In this document: positions 26,166 through 34,706 of the stretch, one piece after another
Position numbering within the stretch: the first letter of the stretch is position 1
Layout: each line of letters begins with the position of its first letter
DNA from: an uncultured Bacillota bacterium
Lineage (GTDB): Bacteria; Bacillota; Clostridia; Lachnospirales; Lachnospiraceae
Length of the DNA: 53,789 nucleotides
Direction: 5' to 3'
NCBI GenBank assembly: GCA_905200905.1
Contig: CAJKMA010000012.1
Coordinates: forward strand, 1 to 53,789
Notes under the pieces: generated by a model
The model's input: the letters and a program-made list of their open reading frames with translations, nothing else
What the model was told of the DNA's origin: nothing
The model's database searches: none
Position numbers and translations under genes: made by a program

Positions 26166-26684
26166 ATGAGAGAGATTCAGGTACAAAAATTAACAAAAGA
26201 TAATTTTGGAAAATATGGGGAATTTTTAGATTTACTAGATGAGAGTGAACTGAAAAAGAAGTCTATTTTTCAGGAGGGTTTTTTTGCAGATGTGGTAGCT
26301 CTAGAATTTAACCAGGGTAATCAACCTACAGTTTCTGTGTGCCATGTTAAAAAACAAAGCGACAATATCATTTCTTTTCTCGAAGCGCATCAATATACAT
26401 GTGAAGGACTTCTTCCACTAGATGGAGATGTGATTATTTTTGTAGGAATTATGGATAGAGATTTTAGAACCGAAAGTATAGAAGCTTTTTATGTTCCAAA
26501 GGGAACATTCGTAAAATTGAATCCGCTGATTGTTCATGGAACACAGTATCCAGTAGATAAAGAAGATGTTCACATTGTTTGTATGCTACCTGGAAGAACT
26601 TTTAAGAATGATATGTTGAGTAGAAAGTTGGAAACAGAAGAGCAGATAAGGATTACAAGGGAGTGTGTAAAAAATGAGATATAA
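26166..26684 (+). CDS. Ureidoglycolate-lyase (AllA)-like cupin protein, role unknown
   Basis: This small soluble protein of 172 residues resembles the AllA cupin fold in layout: an opening of the type VQKLTKDNFGKYGEFLD, a middle string LLPLDGDVIIFVG, and FYVPKGTFVKLNPLIVHGTQYP near residue 115-135, where AllA has its F-x-x-x-G...WHHP string. The similarity is judged by eye. AllA splits ureidoglycolate in purine breakdown, but no purine gene is present here. In a sugar operon it could act on a sugar intermediate, for example as a mutarotase or lyase. It sits between the isomerase and the aldo/keto reductase and overlaps the latter by 11 bases. Confidence 0.6.
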   Translation: MREIQVQKLTKDNFGKYGEFLDLLDESELKKKSIFQEGFFADVVALEFNQGNQPTVSVCHVKKQSDNIISFLEAHQYTCEGLLPLDGDVIIFVGIMDRDFRTESIEAFYVPKGTFVKLNPLIVHGTQYPVDKEDVHIVCMLPGRTFKNDMLSRKLETEEQIRITRECVKNEI

Positions 26685-27621
26685 AAAATTTAAAAATGCA
26701 GAGATCGAAGTATCACAGCTAGCGGTAGGGACTTGGGCAATCGGGGGCCAAAACTATGGAAAAGTAGATAAAAACGAAGCTATTTATGCAATTCGAAGAA
26801 TGATAGAAAATGGAGTAAATCTTATTGATACAGCTCCCTGCTACGGAAATGGAACTTCAGAAAAAATTGTAGGAGAAGTTTTGAAAGAAATTCCAAGGGA
26901 ACAGGTGTTAATTTCCACAAAGTTCGGCTTGATTCCGGACATCTATACACATGGATATAAAAAAGATACGAGTTATAAAAATGCTATGAGAGAAATTCAA
27001 AGTTCTTTGATGAATTTGGGAACAGATTATATAGATTTTTATTTTGTTCATTGGCCAGATGTAAATACGCCTATAAATGAAACTATGGCTGCGCTGGAGG
27101 AAATGAAGCGTAAAGGCTATATACGTTATGTTGGTGTATCAAATTTTACGGCAGAACAGATAAAAGAAGCAGAACAATATATTCAGATTGATGTACAGCA
27201 ACCATTATATTCTATGGTCGATAGAGGGTTTGAAGATTTGATGTCTTGGGGATATGATAGAGGAATTGATTCCATGACATATGGTTCTATGGGAGCGGGA
27301 ATTCTTTCTGGAAAAATAAGAAGTATGCCTTCTTTTGAAAAAAATGATTTACGTTTAACTTTTTATGATACTTATAAAGAACCCAAATTTTCAAAAGTTA
27401 TGGAATTGCTAAAAGTAATGGATAGTATTGCAGATGGTCATAATGTACCAGTGGGACAGGTTGCATTAAATTGGAGTACCCAGAAAGAATATGTAGGTAC
27501 AGCTTTAGTAGGCGTTAGAAGTATTGAGCATGCTGATGAAAACTGTAAGACATTCGATTGGAAATTAACAGAAGAGGAAATGAAAATTTTAGATAGTAAA
27601 ATTGAAGAGTGTGCATTGTAG
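26674..27621 (+). CDS. Aldo/keto reductase
   Basis: This 315-residue NAD(P)H-dependent reductase has the AKR barrel and all four catalytic residues: D52 and Y57 in NLIDTAPCYGNG, K83 in ISTKFGL and H126 in YFVHWPDV. The cofactor-binding string ALVGVRSIEH is near the C-terminus. By position in the operon it may reduce the aldehyde released by the aldolase, which would restore NAD in an anaerobe. It could instead act on the sugar. Its start lies inside the cupin gene and its stop is 11 bases before the aldolase start. Confidence 0.9.
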   Translation: MRYKKFKNAEIEVSQLAVGTWAIGGQNYGKVDKNEAIYAIRRMIENGVNLIDTAPCYGNGTSEKIVGEVLKEIPREQVLISTKFGLIPDIYTHGYKKDTSYKNAMREIQSSLMNLGTDYIDFYFVHWPDVNTPINETMAALEEMKRKGYIRYVGVSNFTAEQIKEAEQYIQIDVQQPLYSMVDRGFEDLMSWGYDRGIDSMTYGSMGAGILSGKIRSMPSFEKNDLRLTFYDTYKEPKFSKVMELLKVMDSIADGHNVPVGQVALNWSTQKEYVGTALVGVRSIEHADENCKTFDWKLTEEEMKILDSKIEECAL

Positions 27622-27632
27622 GAGGGAAGAAT

Positions 27633-28487
27633 ATGCCTAAAGCAAAAGTAAAAGATATTTTAACATATGCAACAGAAAATAGGTTTGGTGTTGCTGCAAT
27701 TAATACTTTAAATGTTGAAACTGTTAAATATGTTATAGAAGCAGCAGAAAGAGAAAGAGTTCCCATAATTGTTCAGTTTTATCCCGGATTTTCAGACTAC
27801 ACAGATTTAAAGCACTTGGCCTTTGCAGCTTGCGATATGGCAGAAAAAGCATCTATTCCTGTTGGAGTACATCTGGATCATTCTGTAACATATGAAATTG
27901 CAGTAGGGGGGATTCGGGATGGATTTCCTTCAGTTATGATAGATGGTTCAACGAAACCTTTCCAAGAAAATGTAGAACTAACCCAAAATGTGGTGCGCGT
28001 GGCTAAGGTTTTTGGAATTGACGTTGAAGCAGAGCTAGGGCATGTTGGAAATGGAGATAACATTGACGCAATTGATAATATGAATTATTATACTAAAGTA
28101 GAAGATGCAGTAAGATTTGTGGAACAGACGGGGTGTGATTCACTTGCTATTGCTGTTGGAAATGCTCATGGTCCGTATGTGAAAACACCGAATTTAGATT
28201 TAGAAAGAATTCATGCTATACGAAAAAAAGTAAATATTCCTTTGGTACTACATGGGTGTTCTGATATTCCAGAAGAACAGATAAAAGAAGCTGTAAATTT
28301 AGGAATGAGCAAATTTAATATTGCGACAGAGTATTTTCGTACCATGTATCAAAGTATAGAAAAGCGAATTAATAACCAGGAATTTGAGGGGAATGGAGTC
28401 AAGTTAATGTATGACATTAAAGAAGAGATGATTGATTTTGTGATTCAGAAAATAAGGTTATTAAATCCAAATAAGTATTCTATGTAA
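27633..28487 (+). CDS. Class II ketose-bisphosphate aldolase family protein (FBA/GatY-like)
   Basis: This zinc-dependent aldolase has 284 residues from ATG 27633, which has GGAGGG six bases upstream; an upstream ATG at 27609 overlaps the previous gene and lacks a site. Metal and catalytic residues are in place: D82 and H83 in HLDHS, E134 in EAELGHVG, H179 in GNAHGPY and H207 in VLHGCSDI. The usual LHGGS string has a cysteine for the second glycine. The family cleaves ketose phosphates to dihydroxyacetone phosphate and an aldehyde. With only one sugar kinase in the island, a ketose-1-phosphate is the simplest substrate. Confidence 0.88.
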   Translation: MPKAKVKDILTYATENRFGVAAINTLNVETVKYVIEAAERERVPIIVQFYPGFSDYTDLKHLAFAACDMAEKASIPVGVHLDHSVTYEIAVGGIRDGFPSVMIDGSTKPFQENVELTQNVVRVAKVFGIDVEAELGHVGNGDNIDAIDNMNYYTKVEDAVRFVEQTGCDSLAIAVGNAHGPYVKTPNLDLERIHAIRKKVNIPLVLHGCSDIPEEQIKEAVNLGMSKFNIATEYFRTMYQSIEKRINNQEFEGNGVKLMYDIKEEMIDFVIQKIRLLNPNKYSM

Positions 28488-28519
28488 ACCTAGTATTGGG
28501 AAAAGGGATGGAAATAGAG

Positions 28520-30079
28520 ATGACAAAACAATTTAATTATGATGATTTGCCAGTTATTCAAACTAGACAAGGCAAGATTCGAGGATATCAGAGTGGAGGA
28601 ACCTATATTTTTAAAGGAATTGTATATGCTCGAGCTAAGAGATTTCAAAAACCAGAAGAACCTGAATGTTGGGATGGTATTAAGGAAGCCACTTCTTATG
28701 GTTATGTAAGTCCTATGTTGCAAGAAGATGTTCCAAATGGTGAGTTGATGGTTCCACACAGATATTGGATTCAAAATGAAAATTGTCAGAATTTAAATAT
28801 ATGGACGCAATCCCTTGATAAAACGGCAATGAGGCCAGTGCTTGTATGGTTCCATGGAGGTGGATTTTCTATGGGAAGTTCTATTGAGCAAAAGGCATAC
28901 AATGGAGAGAATATGAGTAAGTATGGAGATGTAGTTGTCGTTACGGTGAATCACAGGCTTAATATTCTTGGATATTTAGATTTGTCTCAATATGGTGAAA
29001 AATACGCAGATTCTGCAAATGCAGGGCAGGAAGATCTAATTGCGGCTTTAAAGTGGATCAAAGAAAACATAAAAGAATTTGGTGGAAATCCTCAGAATGT
29101 AACAATTTTTGGACAATCTGGTGGAGGTATGAAAGTGAGCGGTCTAATGCAGATGAAAGAAGCAGATGGACTGTTTCAAAAGGGAATTATTATGAGTGGT
29201 GTGCCGGATAAATCATATAAGTATAGTGATAAAGATTCTACACCTTTGATTACAGCATTACTGGAAGAATTAAATTTTACAGAAGACGAGGTGGAGAAAC
29301 TAGAATACATTCCTTATGCTCAGTTGGCTCAAGCTTATAATAAAGTGAGTCCAAAATTAGAAGCAGAAGGTGAATATGTTGGATGTACACCGAAGCCTAA
29401 TGATTTTTATAAAGGAGAAGGACCAGATGTAGGATTTCGTAAAGAGGCTACAAAGATACCACTTATGATAGGAAGTGTTTTTGGAGAGTTTTATATGAAA
29501 CCACAGACTTTTTTTAAAGATGAGATATCAAAAGAAGAACTAATGAAAAGAATTGGTGCTAGATTTGGAGATTGGGGAGAAGAATTATCCGATGTTTTTC
29601 AGGAGGTTTATCCAGAGAAAAATTTAGCTGATTTACTTACATTGGATACAGTATTTCGTTGTCCTACTAAAAAGTTTATAAAAGAGTTTGCAAAATCAGG
29701 AGGCAAAATCTATTCGTATCTTTTTACTTTGGAATTTCCTTATCAGCATGGAAAGACAGCATGGCATTGTTCGGATATACCATTTGTATTTCATAATACA
29801 GAGCTAGTTCCTGTAACGAATATACCAGAGATTTCAGACAAACTGGAAAAGCAGATGTTTGACGCGGTTATTCATTTTGCAGAGACAGGAGATCCTAATC
29901 ATATAGGAATTCCGCAATGGCCCATTTCTACAGAAGATAGAGAGGCAACTATGATTTTTGATAGAGTTTGTACAGTGCGTTTTAATTTTGATGATTATTT
30001 ACTAGAATTACATAAGAAAGCTCTTCCAAATTTAACACTGGCGAATATAACTCAAGAAGATAATCAAATACAGCATTGA
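28520..30079 (+). CDS. Type-B carboxylesterase (alpha/beta hydrolase)
   Basis: This is an ester hydrolase of about 519 residues. The oxyanion-hole string WFHGGGFSMGS, the nucleophile S200 in FGQSGGGMK and the late histidine region WHCSDIPFVFHN mark the type-B family. The elbow reads GQSGG rather than the usual GESAGG. There is no signal peptide, so it is cytoplasmic. The start is uncertain: ATG 28520 has AAAGGGA about 12 bases upstream; ATG 28508 and TTG 28496 are alternatives. As last gene of the island, followed by a terminator, it may remove acyl groups from the imported glycoside. Confidence 0.85.
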   Translation: MTKQFNYDDLPVIQTRQGKIRGYQSGGTYIFKGIVYARAKRFQKPEEPECWDGIKEATSYGYVSPMLQEDVPNGELMVPHRYWIQNENCQNLNIWTQSLDKTAMRPVLVWFHGGGFSMGSSIEQKAYNGENMSKYGDVVVVTVNHRLNILGYLDLSQYGEKYADSANAGQEDLIAALKWIKENIKEFGGNPQNVTIFGQSGGGMKVSGLMQMKEADGLFQKGIIMSGVPDKSYKYSDKDSTPLITALLEELNFTEDEVEKLEYIPYAQLAQAYNKVSPKLEAEGEYVGCTPKPNDFYKGEGPDVGFRKEATKIPLMIGSVFGEFYMKPQTFFKDEISKEELMKRIGARFGDWGEELSDVFQEVYPEKNLADLLTLDTVFRCPTKKFIKEFAKSGGKIYSYLFTLEFPYQHGKTAWHCSDIPFVFHNTELVPVTNIPEISDKLEKQMFDAVIHFAETGDPNHIGIPQWPISTEDREATMIFDRVCTVRFNFDDYLLELHKKALPNLTLANITQEDNQIQH

Positions 30080-30086
30080 TGCAATT

Positions 30087-30131
30087 AAAAGACGGACAAT
30101 GAGGGATAGGTTGATTCATTGTTCGTCTTTT
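30087..30131. terminator. Bidirectional terminator at the right edge of the island
   Basis: A 16-base stem with one wobble (30087-30102 with 30116-30131) has A-runs on one side and T-runs on the other. It can end the esterase transcript and, on the other strand, the plsC transcript that stops at 30143. Confidence 0.8.
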
Positions 30132-30142
30132 CTATAGAATTT

Positions 30143-30886
30143 TTATTTCACCATTTCCTGATTTTTCTTTAACATTTCTAAAATAATTCCCTGTGTATAT
30201 TCCCCTAACCGTTTTTTGTCCTCTTTTGGAAGCTGCTCCGGATAAATAGGCTTTCCGTATTCCACAACCACCTTACATGGTTTGATTTTGGGAAAATGAT
30301 TCTCAAAAATTTCTGCAGAGTTGCTGATAGCCATTGGAATAATGGGGCATCCTGATTTGGTGGCGATTTTAAAACTGCCTTCGTGGAAAGGAAGGAGTTC
30401 TAATTCATCGGTACCTTTATTTCTGGTTCCTTCTGGGAAAATACAGATAGAAATTCCGCTTTTTACTTTTTCGATGGCAGTGAGAATAGTTTTCATACCT
30501 TCTTTAATATTTTTCCTGTCCAGGAAAAGGCAGTGGAGATAACGCATCCAGATGGAAAGCAGAGGGATTGGTTCCATCTCTTTTTTGGCAACATAGCCTG
30601 TCAAGTCAGGACAAAGGACATAGGTGAGAAGAATATCAAAGAAACTTCTGTGATTTCCTATGTAGAGTACTGCCTGGTCTTTTGGCACATTTTCATGACC
30701 GATAATGGTGATATCTGCACCTGTAACTTTTAGGATAAATTTAAAAACAGTCTGTATAATTCGCAGAGAACTAATATCTTTGGCCCTTTTGTTAAATTTT
30801 CCAATAACCCATTCTACTAGAAGAAGTGGAATGGACAAAATCAGATATCCTACGACACAGATACAGACAATAATAAAACGTATCAT
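30143..30886 (-). CDS. plsC: 1-acyl-sn-glycerol-3-phosphate acyltransferase
   Basis: This 247-residue membrane-associated enzyme makes phosphatidic acid from lysophosphatidic acid. It has an N-terminal helix (about 3-24), the catalytic motif NHRSFFD (H-x4-D) near residue 78, and the phosphate-binding string FPEGTRNKG near 150. A third motif, PIIPMAI, follows. The length is standard. It is on the minus strand, with its own promoter at 30925-30953, and is convergent with the island. The gene is ordinary core metabolism and helps mark the island edge. Confidence 0.92.
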   Translation of the reverse strand: MIRFIIVCICVVGYLILSIPLLLVEWVIGKFNKRAKDISSLRIIQTVFKFILKVTGADITIIGHENVPKDQAVLYIGNHRSFFDILLTYVLCPDLTGYVAKKEMEPIPLLSIWMRYLHCLFLDRKNIKEGMKTILTAIEKVKSGISICIFPEGTRNKGTDELELLPFHEGSFKIATKSGCPIIPMAISNSAEIFENHFPKIKPCKVVVEYGKPIYPEQLPKEDKKRLGEYTQGIILEMLKKNQEMVK

Positions 30887-30924
30887 AATTTATACATCCT
30901 TTCCTTACATATACATGTTCCTTC

Positions 30925-30953
30925 ATTATAATGAATCCATAAGGAAGATGCAA
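30925..30953 (-). promoter_or_regulatory. Promoter of plsC
   Basis: On the minus strand TTGCAT (30948-30953), a 17-base spacer and TATAAT (30925-30930). Confidence 0.65.
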
Positions 30954-30971
30954 GTAAAATCAGGGGCATAA

Positions 30972-31000
30972 TTGGGTAAAATCCTGCATACATTTAGGAT
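30972..31000 (+). promoter_or_regulatory. Possible promoter of the PrcB-type gene
   Basis: TTGGGT (30972-30977), a 17-base spacer and TAGGAT (30995-31000), about 30 bases before the TTG start. Confidence 0.35.
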
Positions 31001-31032
31001 AAGACTGGCAAAGTGAAGGCGGCAGGGAGATA

Positions 31033-31443
31033 TTGAAAAAGTGGGCGGCAGGAATTCTGCTGATAGTAGTGATGTGTTGTAGTCTATGGGGCTGCAGCAT
31101 AGAAAAAGTCAGGGCAAAAGATGGTGTGAAGCCAGAGTACACGGTTATGAGGGAGGCAGATTTTCCAGATAAGGTTCGGGAATTGGTGGAACAGAATCGG
31201 GAAAAGGAATTTCAGATGACTTATCAAGATCAGGGATTTCTATATGTGATGAAAGGTTATGGAAAACAGGAAACAGGGGGATATAGTATCCAGATTGAGG
31301 ATTTGTCACTTTGGGACAATGCTATTCATTTGGAGACAACACTTCTTGGTCCGGAGGAAGGAGAGAAACTCACAGGGGAACCTTCTTTTCCTTGCCTTGT
31401 CATTAAGATGAAATATCGGGAAGAACCGGTAATATTTGAATAA
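31033..31443 (+). CDS. PrcB-type lipoprotein
   Basis: This 136-residue lipoprotein starts with TTG at 31033. The signal peptide ends in SLWGC with C21 as the lipid-attached residue. The rest resembles the PrcB C-terminal domain found in small clostridial proteins, with a string VMKGYGKQETGGYSIQIED that is typical. In Treponema PrcB is part of a surface protease complex, but the role of lone PrcB-like lipoproteins is unknown. No protease gene is adjacent. The SPOCS-LysM gene follows by 16 bases, so co-transcription is likely. Confidence 0.75.
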   Translation: MKKWAAGILLIVVMCCSLWGCSIEKVRAKDGVKPEYTVMREADFPDKVRELVEQNREKEFQMTYQDQGFLYVMKGYGKQETGGYSIQIEDLSLWDNAIHLETTLLGPEEGEKLTGEPSFPCLVIKMKYREEPVIFE

Positions 31444-31459
31444 GAAAAGGGGTCTTAGT

Positions 31460-33019
31460 GTGGAACTGATTACAAAGAAAATGCAAATGTTGGAAAGAAA
31501 ATGCGAAGCAGTGAATCAGATTACCTTTGATGAGGATTTTAATGTGCCGGATGTAAAGCCAGATATTGGGCGGATGATACAGAAAAAAGGCGAAATACAA
31601 ATTGAGGATATTCAGATTTCTCAGGGGAAAGCATTCCTTTCGGGGGCGCTTATTGTAGCTCTGCTTTATGTCAGTGACAGTGAAGAACGGAAAATTTATA
31701 GTCTCAGAGGAAGTATTCCGCTTGGGGAGTCTATGAATTTAGAGGGGCTGGAAAATGGAGATAAGGTACAGCTAAAATGGGAAATTGAAGATTTAAGTGT
31801 ACAGCTTATTCATTCCAGAAAATTAAATATAAAAGCTCTGGTAACATTTACGGCCTATGTGGAGGAAGTACGTCAACTGGAACTTCCCATAGGAGTAGAA
31901 GATGGAGAAATCTCTCAGAAGAAGCAAGATTGTTCTGTTATGTGTACCTCTGTACATAAAAAAGATATTATGCGGGTAAAAGAGGATATAGATTTAAGCT
32001 CAAATAAGCCAGATATTTATGAGCTTTTGTGGAATACCGTAGAAATTCGTGGCTTGGATATCCGAGCAGAAACAGATAAAATTGGAGTAAAAGGTGAATT
32101 GTTTCTTTTTGCCTTGTACAGGGGAAATGATGATACCAATTCCCTTCAATGGCTGGAACATTCTGTACCGTTTTATCAAGAAATGGAGTGCCCAGGATGT
32201 GCGGCAGATATGATTCCAAATGTAGAAATTACCATGCCCCAAAGTGATTTGAAGGTAAAACAGGACGATGACGGGGAAGAACGGATACTAGGGGTGGATG
32301 CAGTTCTGGAATTGGAAATGAAGCTATATGAGGAAGAAGAATTGTCACTTTTAACAGATGTATATACACCTGCGCGGGACTGTAGGGCAATCAGAGAAAA
32401 TTATAAGCTGGAGAGTTTGCTAGTAAAGAATTTTTCAAAATGTAAGGTAAATGACAGAGTGAAGGTAGAGAATAGCCAGGGAAAAATTCTTCAGATTTGT
32501 CACAGTGATGGAACGGTAAAGGTTGACAGCACTCAGATTGTAGACAATGGTATTTTAGTGGAAGGAATTGTGCAGGTGAGGATTCTCTATATTATTGGAG
32601 ATGATGAAATGCCTTTTTATTCTATGGAAACCATGATTCCATTTAGTCATGTGATAGAAGCAGAGCATATTACAGAGAATTGTGTGTATCATCTGAGGAC
32701 AGATTTGGAGCAGTTATCTACCACTATGATAGATAGTGATGAAATTGAAGTGAAGATTGTTATGAATTTAAATGCTGTGGTATTCAGACAGACAGACACA
32801 GGAATTATTCAGCGGATTGAAGAGCACGAGTTAGATAGGGAGAAACTTCGTAGTATGCCTGGGATTGTAGGATATCAGGTGCAGCCAGAGGATTCTCTGT
32901 GGGACATTGCTAAGAAGTTTTATACTACCATAGATACCATTGTTCAGTTAAATGGACTGGAAAATGAACGAGTGAAGCCATATGATACTTTGATTTTGAT
33001 GAAAAAAGTGGAGCGGTAA
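31460..33019 (+). CDS. SPOCS (DUF3794) and LysM domain protein
   Basis: This protein has about 519 residues from GTG 31460, which has AAAAGGGG seven bases upstream. An in-frame TTG at 31436 overlaps the previous gene and is less likely. The start ELITKKMQMLERKCEA and the string DEDFNVPDVKPDIGR are classic for DUF3794/SPOCS proteins. A second SPOCS unit lies at about 160-280 (SSNKPDIYELLW) and a third near 310-440. A LysM domain ends the protein (YQVQPEDSLWDIAKKFYTT...), which should bind peptidoglycan or cortex. Such proteins are linked to spore coat or cortex assembly in clostridia. There is no signal peptide. Confidence 0.88.
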   Translation: MELITKKMQMLERKCEAVNQITFDEDFNVPDVKPDIGRMIQKKGEIQIEDIQISQGKAFLSGALIVALLYVSDSEERKIYSLRGSIPLGESMNLEGLENGDKVQLKWEIEDLSVQLIHSRKLNIKALVTFTAYVEEVRQLELPIGVEDGEISQKKQDCSVMCTSVHKKDIMRVKEDIDLSSNKPDIYELLWNTVEIRGLDIRAETDKIGVKGELFLFALYRGNDDTNSLQWLEHSVPFYQEMECPGCAADMIPNVEITMPQSDLKVKQDDDGEERILGVDAVLELEMKLYEEEELSLLTDVYTPARDCRAIRENYKLESLLVKNFSKCKVNDRVKVENSQGKILQICHSDGTVKVDSTQIVDNGILVEGIVQVRILYIIGDDEMPFYSMETMIPFSHVIEAEHITENCVYHLRTDLEQLSTTMIDSDEIEVKIVMNLNAVVFRQTDTGIIQRIEEHELDREKLRSMPGIVGYQVQPEDSLWDIAKKFYTTIDTIVQLNGLENERVKPYDTLILMKKVER

Positions 33020-33027
33020 GAAAGGGA

Positions 33028-33057
33028 GGTTGTTGCACTAGTGCAACAACCCTTTTT
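33028..33057 (+). terminator. Perfect 24-base palindrome with T-run between convergent genes
   Basis: GGTTGTTGCAC at 33028-33038, TA, then its exact complement at 33041-33051, followed by CTTTTT. It ends the SPOCS-LysM transcript and can also fold on the minus strand just after the PucR-type gene, where the T-tract is weaker. Confidence 0.8.
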
Positions 33058-34507
33058 AGATGCGTTCATACAGGTTTAGAATCTGAATGGATAGCCTGCA
33101 ATAATCTCTCTGATATGAATTGTCCAAATCGCAGGAGAGAATTTCCTGTATTTTTTTGATACGGTAGAGAATGGTGTTGCGGTGGGTAAACATTTGTGCT
33201 GCAGTTTTCAATACAGAGCGTTCGTTTTCCAGGTAGATTTTCAGTGTGGAAAATAAATCATCTTTTGAGGCGCGTTCCTGTTTCCAGAGCCGGACAACTG
33301 CAGGCATACAGGCGTGAATACTCTGATGTCCAAGGGGAGTGTCAAGCAAATAGTCCATAGCATAATCGTAAAAATGATAGTATTGCTCCGATGCTTGAGA
33401 AGTTGCACCATAGCGGATAGCTGCTTTGGCCTGAGAAAGTAAAAAGGCGGCAGATTCCACACCTTTGCAAGGGAGTGAAAACCCAATACGAATTGGATTG
33501 TTACGGCAAAGAACAGCAAAAAAATTCATAGCGGCAGAATTACCTGACAAATCCTGGTTAGAGAGAATCAGGACATAAGATTTATAGTTTAAAATAACAC
33601 AGTTTTGAAGCTGTTGCTCTGTCATATGCGCAATCATATGGAGATGTTGGGAAAAATCCTGCTGCCTGTTTTGCTCTTGTACTTCTATTAATGTTAGATA
33701 AAATAATTCTTGTAAAGACCATCCCTGATAGGCGAGCTGTGTTTCCAGGCAATGCTGTTCATAAGGATGACCGGTTAAAAGGTTGTAGAAGACATTTCGG
33801 TTGTTCTTATTTTTATCAGAAACAGACTGTCCAAGATTATACTCTAAAGGAAGTGCCAGCTGGGTAATAAGCTGCAAATCTCCGGTATTAATTTCACGGT
33901 CTTTTAATAGCAAATTTAGGCGTCCGCAGAGAATATCTTTGTAATATAGGCAGAAGGTATAGCCAGAATATTTCAGTAAAGTGTCCTTTTCAAAGGAAAA
34001 TGCCTGAACCCCATGCCGGGTAAAGTCGATATTACTATGCTGGTAGCGCATCTGCTGGATTGCGTTTAAGGAGGAATATCCGTAATTACACAGATATTCC
34101 CATTCTTGATCCATAGAATCAGCAGGATATTGTTGTGTGATTCCCAATACTTTTGTATTTCCGTCAAACAGAATCATTGGATTTTTAAAGACAAGCCATG
34201 CGCGGTCTATGGCACCTTGGTAATCCTTTTGTTGGAGGTCTTGCAGAAGAGCAGTCATCCAGTCTTCGTAAAAATCGAAAATACCCTGAACAATTTCAAA
34301 GGCTTCGGTTAGTTCCATATGGAAGAGTTTAATAATATCGCCTTCGCCATTGCATACAATATAATCTTTTTCCTGATAAACATGGACGCAGTTGGTAGCA
34401 TAGGCCAGACGGGCACTGTTTAAAATTGCGGGCGCGTGTTCTTTAATATGCAGTTCTAAATCAAAATAGGTCAGCCGGTTGGCAATCATCCACATACTCA
34501 ATTTCAT
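33056..34507 (-). CDS. PucR/CdaR-type transcriptional regulator
   Basis: This 483-residue regulator has a long N-terminal sensor region and a GGDEF-like middle region. The C-terminal PucR helix-turn-helix (about 425-480) reads YLENERSVLKTAAQMFTHRNTILYRIKKI, the hallmark of the family. Members usually activate catabolic or transport genes in response to a metabolite. It is divergent from the MFS/URO-D operon at 34707, which it probably controls. A GGAG site supports the start. A palindrome at 34561-34589 in the shared upstream region is a candidate binding site. Confidence 0.88.
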   Translation of the reverse strand: MKLSMWMIANRLTYFDLELHIKEHAPAILNSARLAYATNCVHVYQEKDYIVCNGEGDIIKLFHMELTEAFEIVQGIFDFYEDWMTALLQDLQQKDYQGAIDRAWLVFKNPMILFDGNTKVLGITQQYPADSMDQEWEYLCNYGYSSLNAIQQMRYQHSNIDFTRHGVQAFSFEKDTLLKYSGYTFCLYYKDILCGRLNLLLKDREINTGDLQLITQLALPLEYNLGQSVSDKNKNNRNVFYNLLTGHPYEQHCLETQLAYQGWSLQELFYLTLIEVQEQNRQQDFSQHLHMIAHMTEQQLQNCVILNYKSYVLILSNQDLSGNSAAMNFFAVLCRNNPIRIGFSLPCKGVESAAFLLSQAKAAIRYGATSQASEQYYHFYDYAMDYLLDTPLGHQSIHACMPAVVRLWKQERASKDDLFSTLKIYLENERSVLKTAAQMFTHRNTILYRIKKIQEILSCDLDNSYQRDYCRLSIQILNLYERI

Positions 34508-34560
34508 ATCATTATCTCCAGATGCAAATATAGCTAATATAATAGCATTTTAACGGATTA

Positions 34561-34592
34561 AGCAGAAAATGAAAAGGGTATTTTCTGCTTTT
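34561..34592. promoter_or_regulatory. Perfect inverted repeat in the pucR-MFS intergenic region
   Basis: AGCAGAAAAT (34561-34570) and ATTTTCTGCT (34580-34589) are exact complements with a 9-base loop, followed by TTT on the plus strand. It could be an operator for the PucR-type protein or a terminator of an unseen short transcript. Confidence 0.5.
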
Positions 34593-34640
34593 GCACAAAA
34601 TTTCGACAAAATATAAGAGGAAAATTGTGTTTGCAGTACA

Positions 34641-34669
34641 TAGATGTCTGATTATTTATCTCATATAAT
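34641..34669 (+). promoter_or_regulatory. Putative activator-dependent promoter of the MFS/URO-D operon
   Basis: A perfect TATAAT stands at 34664-34669, about 40 bases before the MFS start, but the -35 area (TAGATG at 34641-34646) is poor. This fits a promoter that needs a regulator. Confidence 0.45.
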
Positions 34670-34706
34670 CTAATTATCAGTTCTATACAGAAGAGGAGGT
34701 TTTTAT

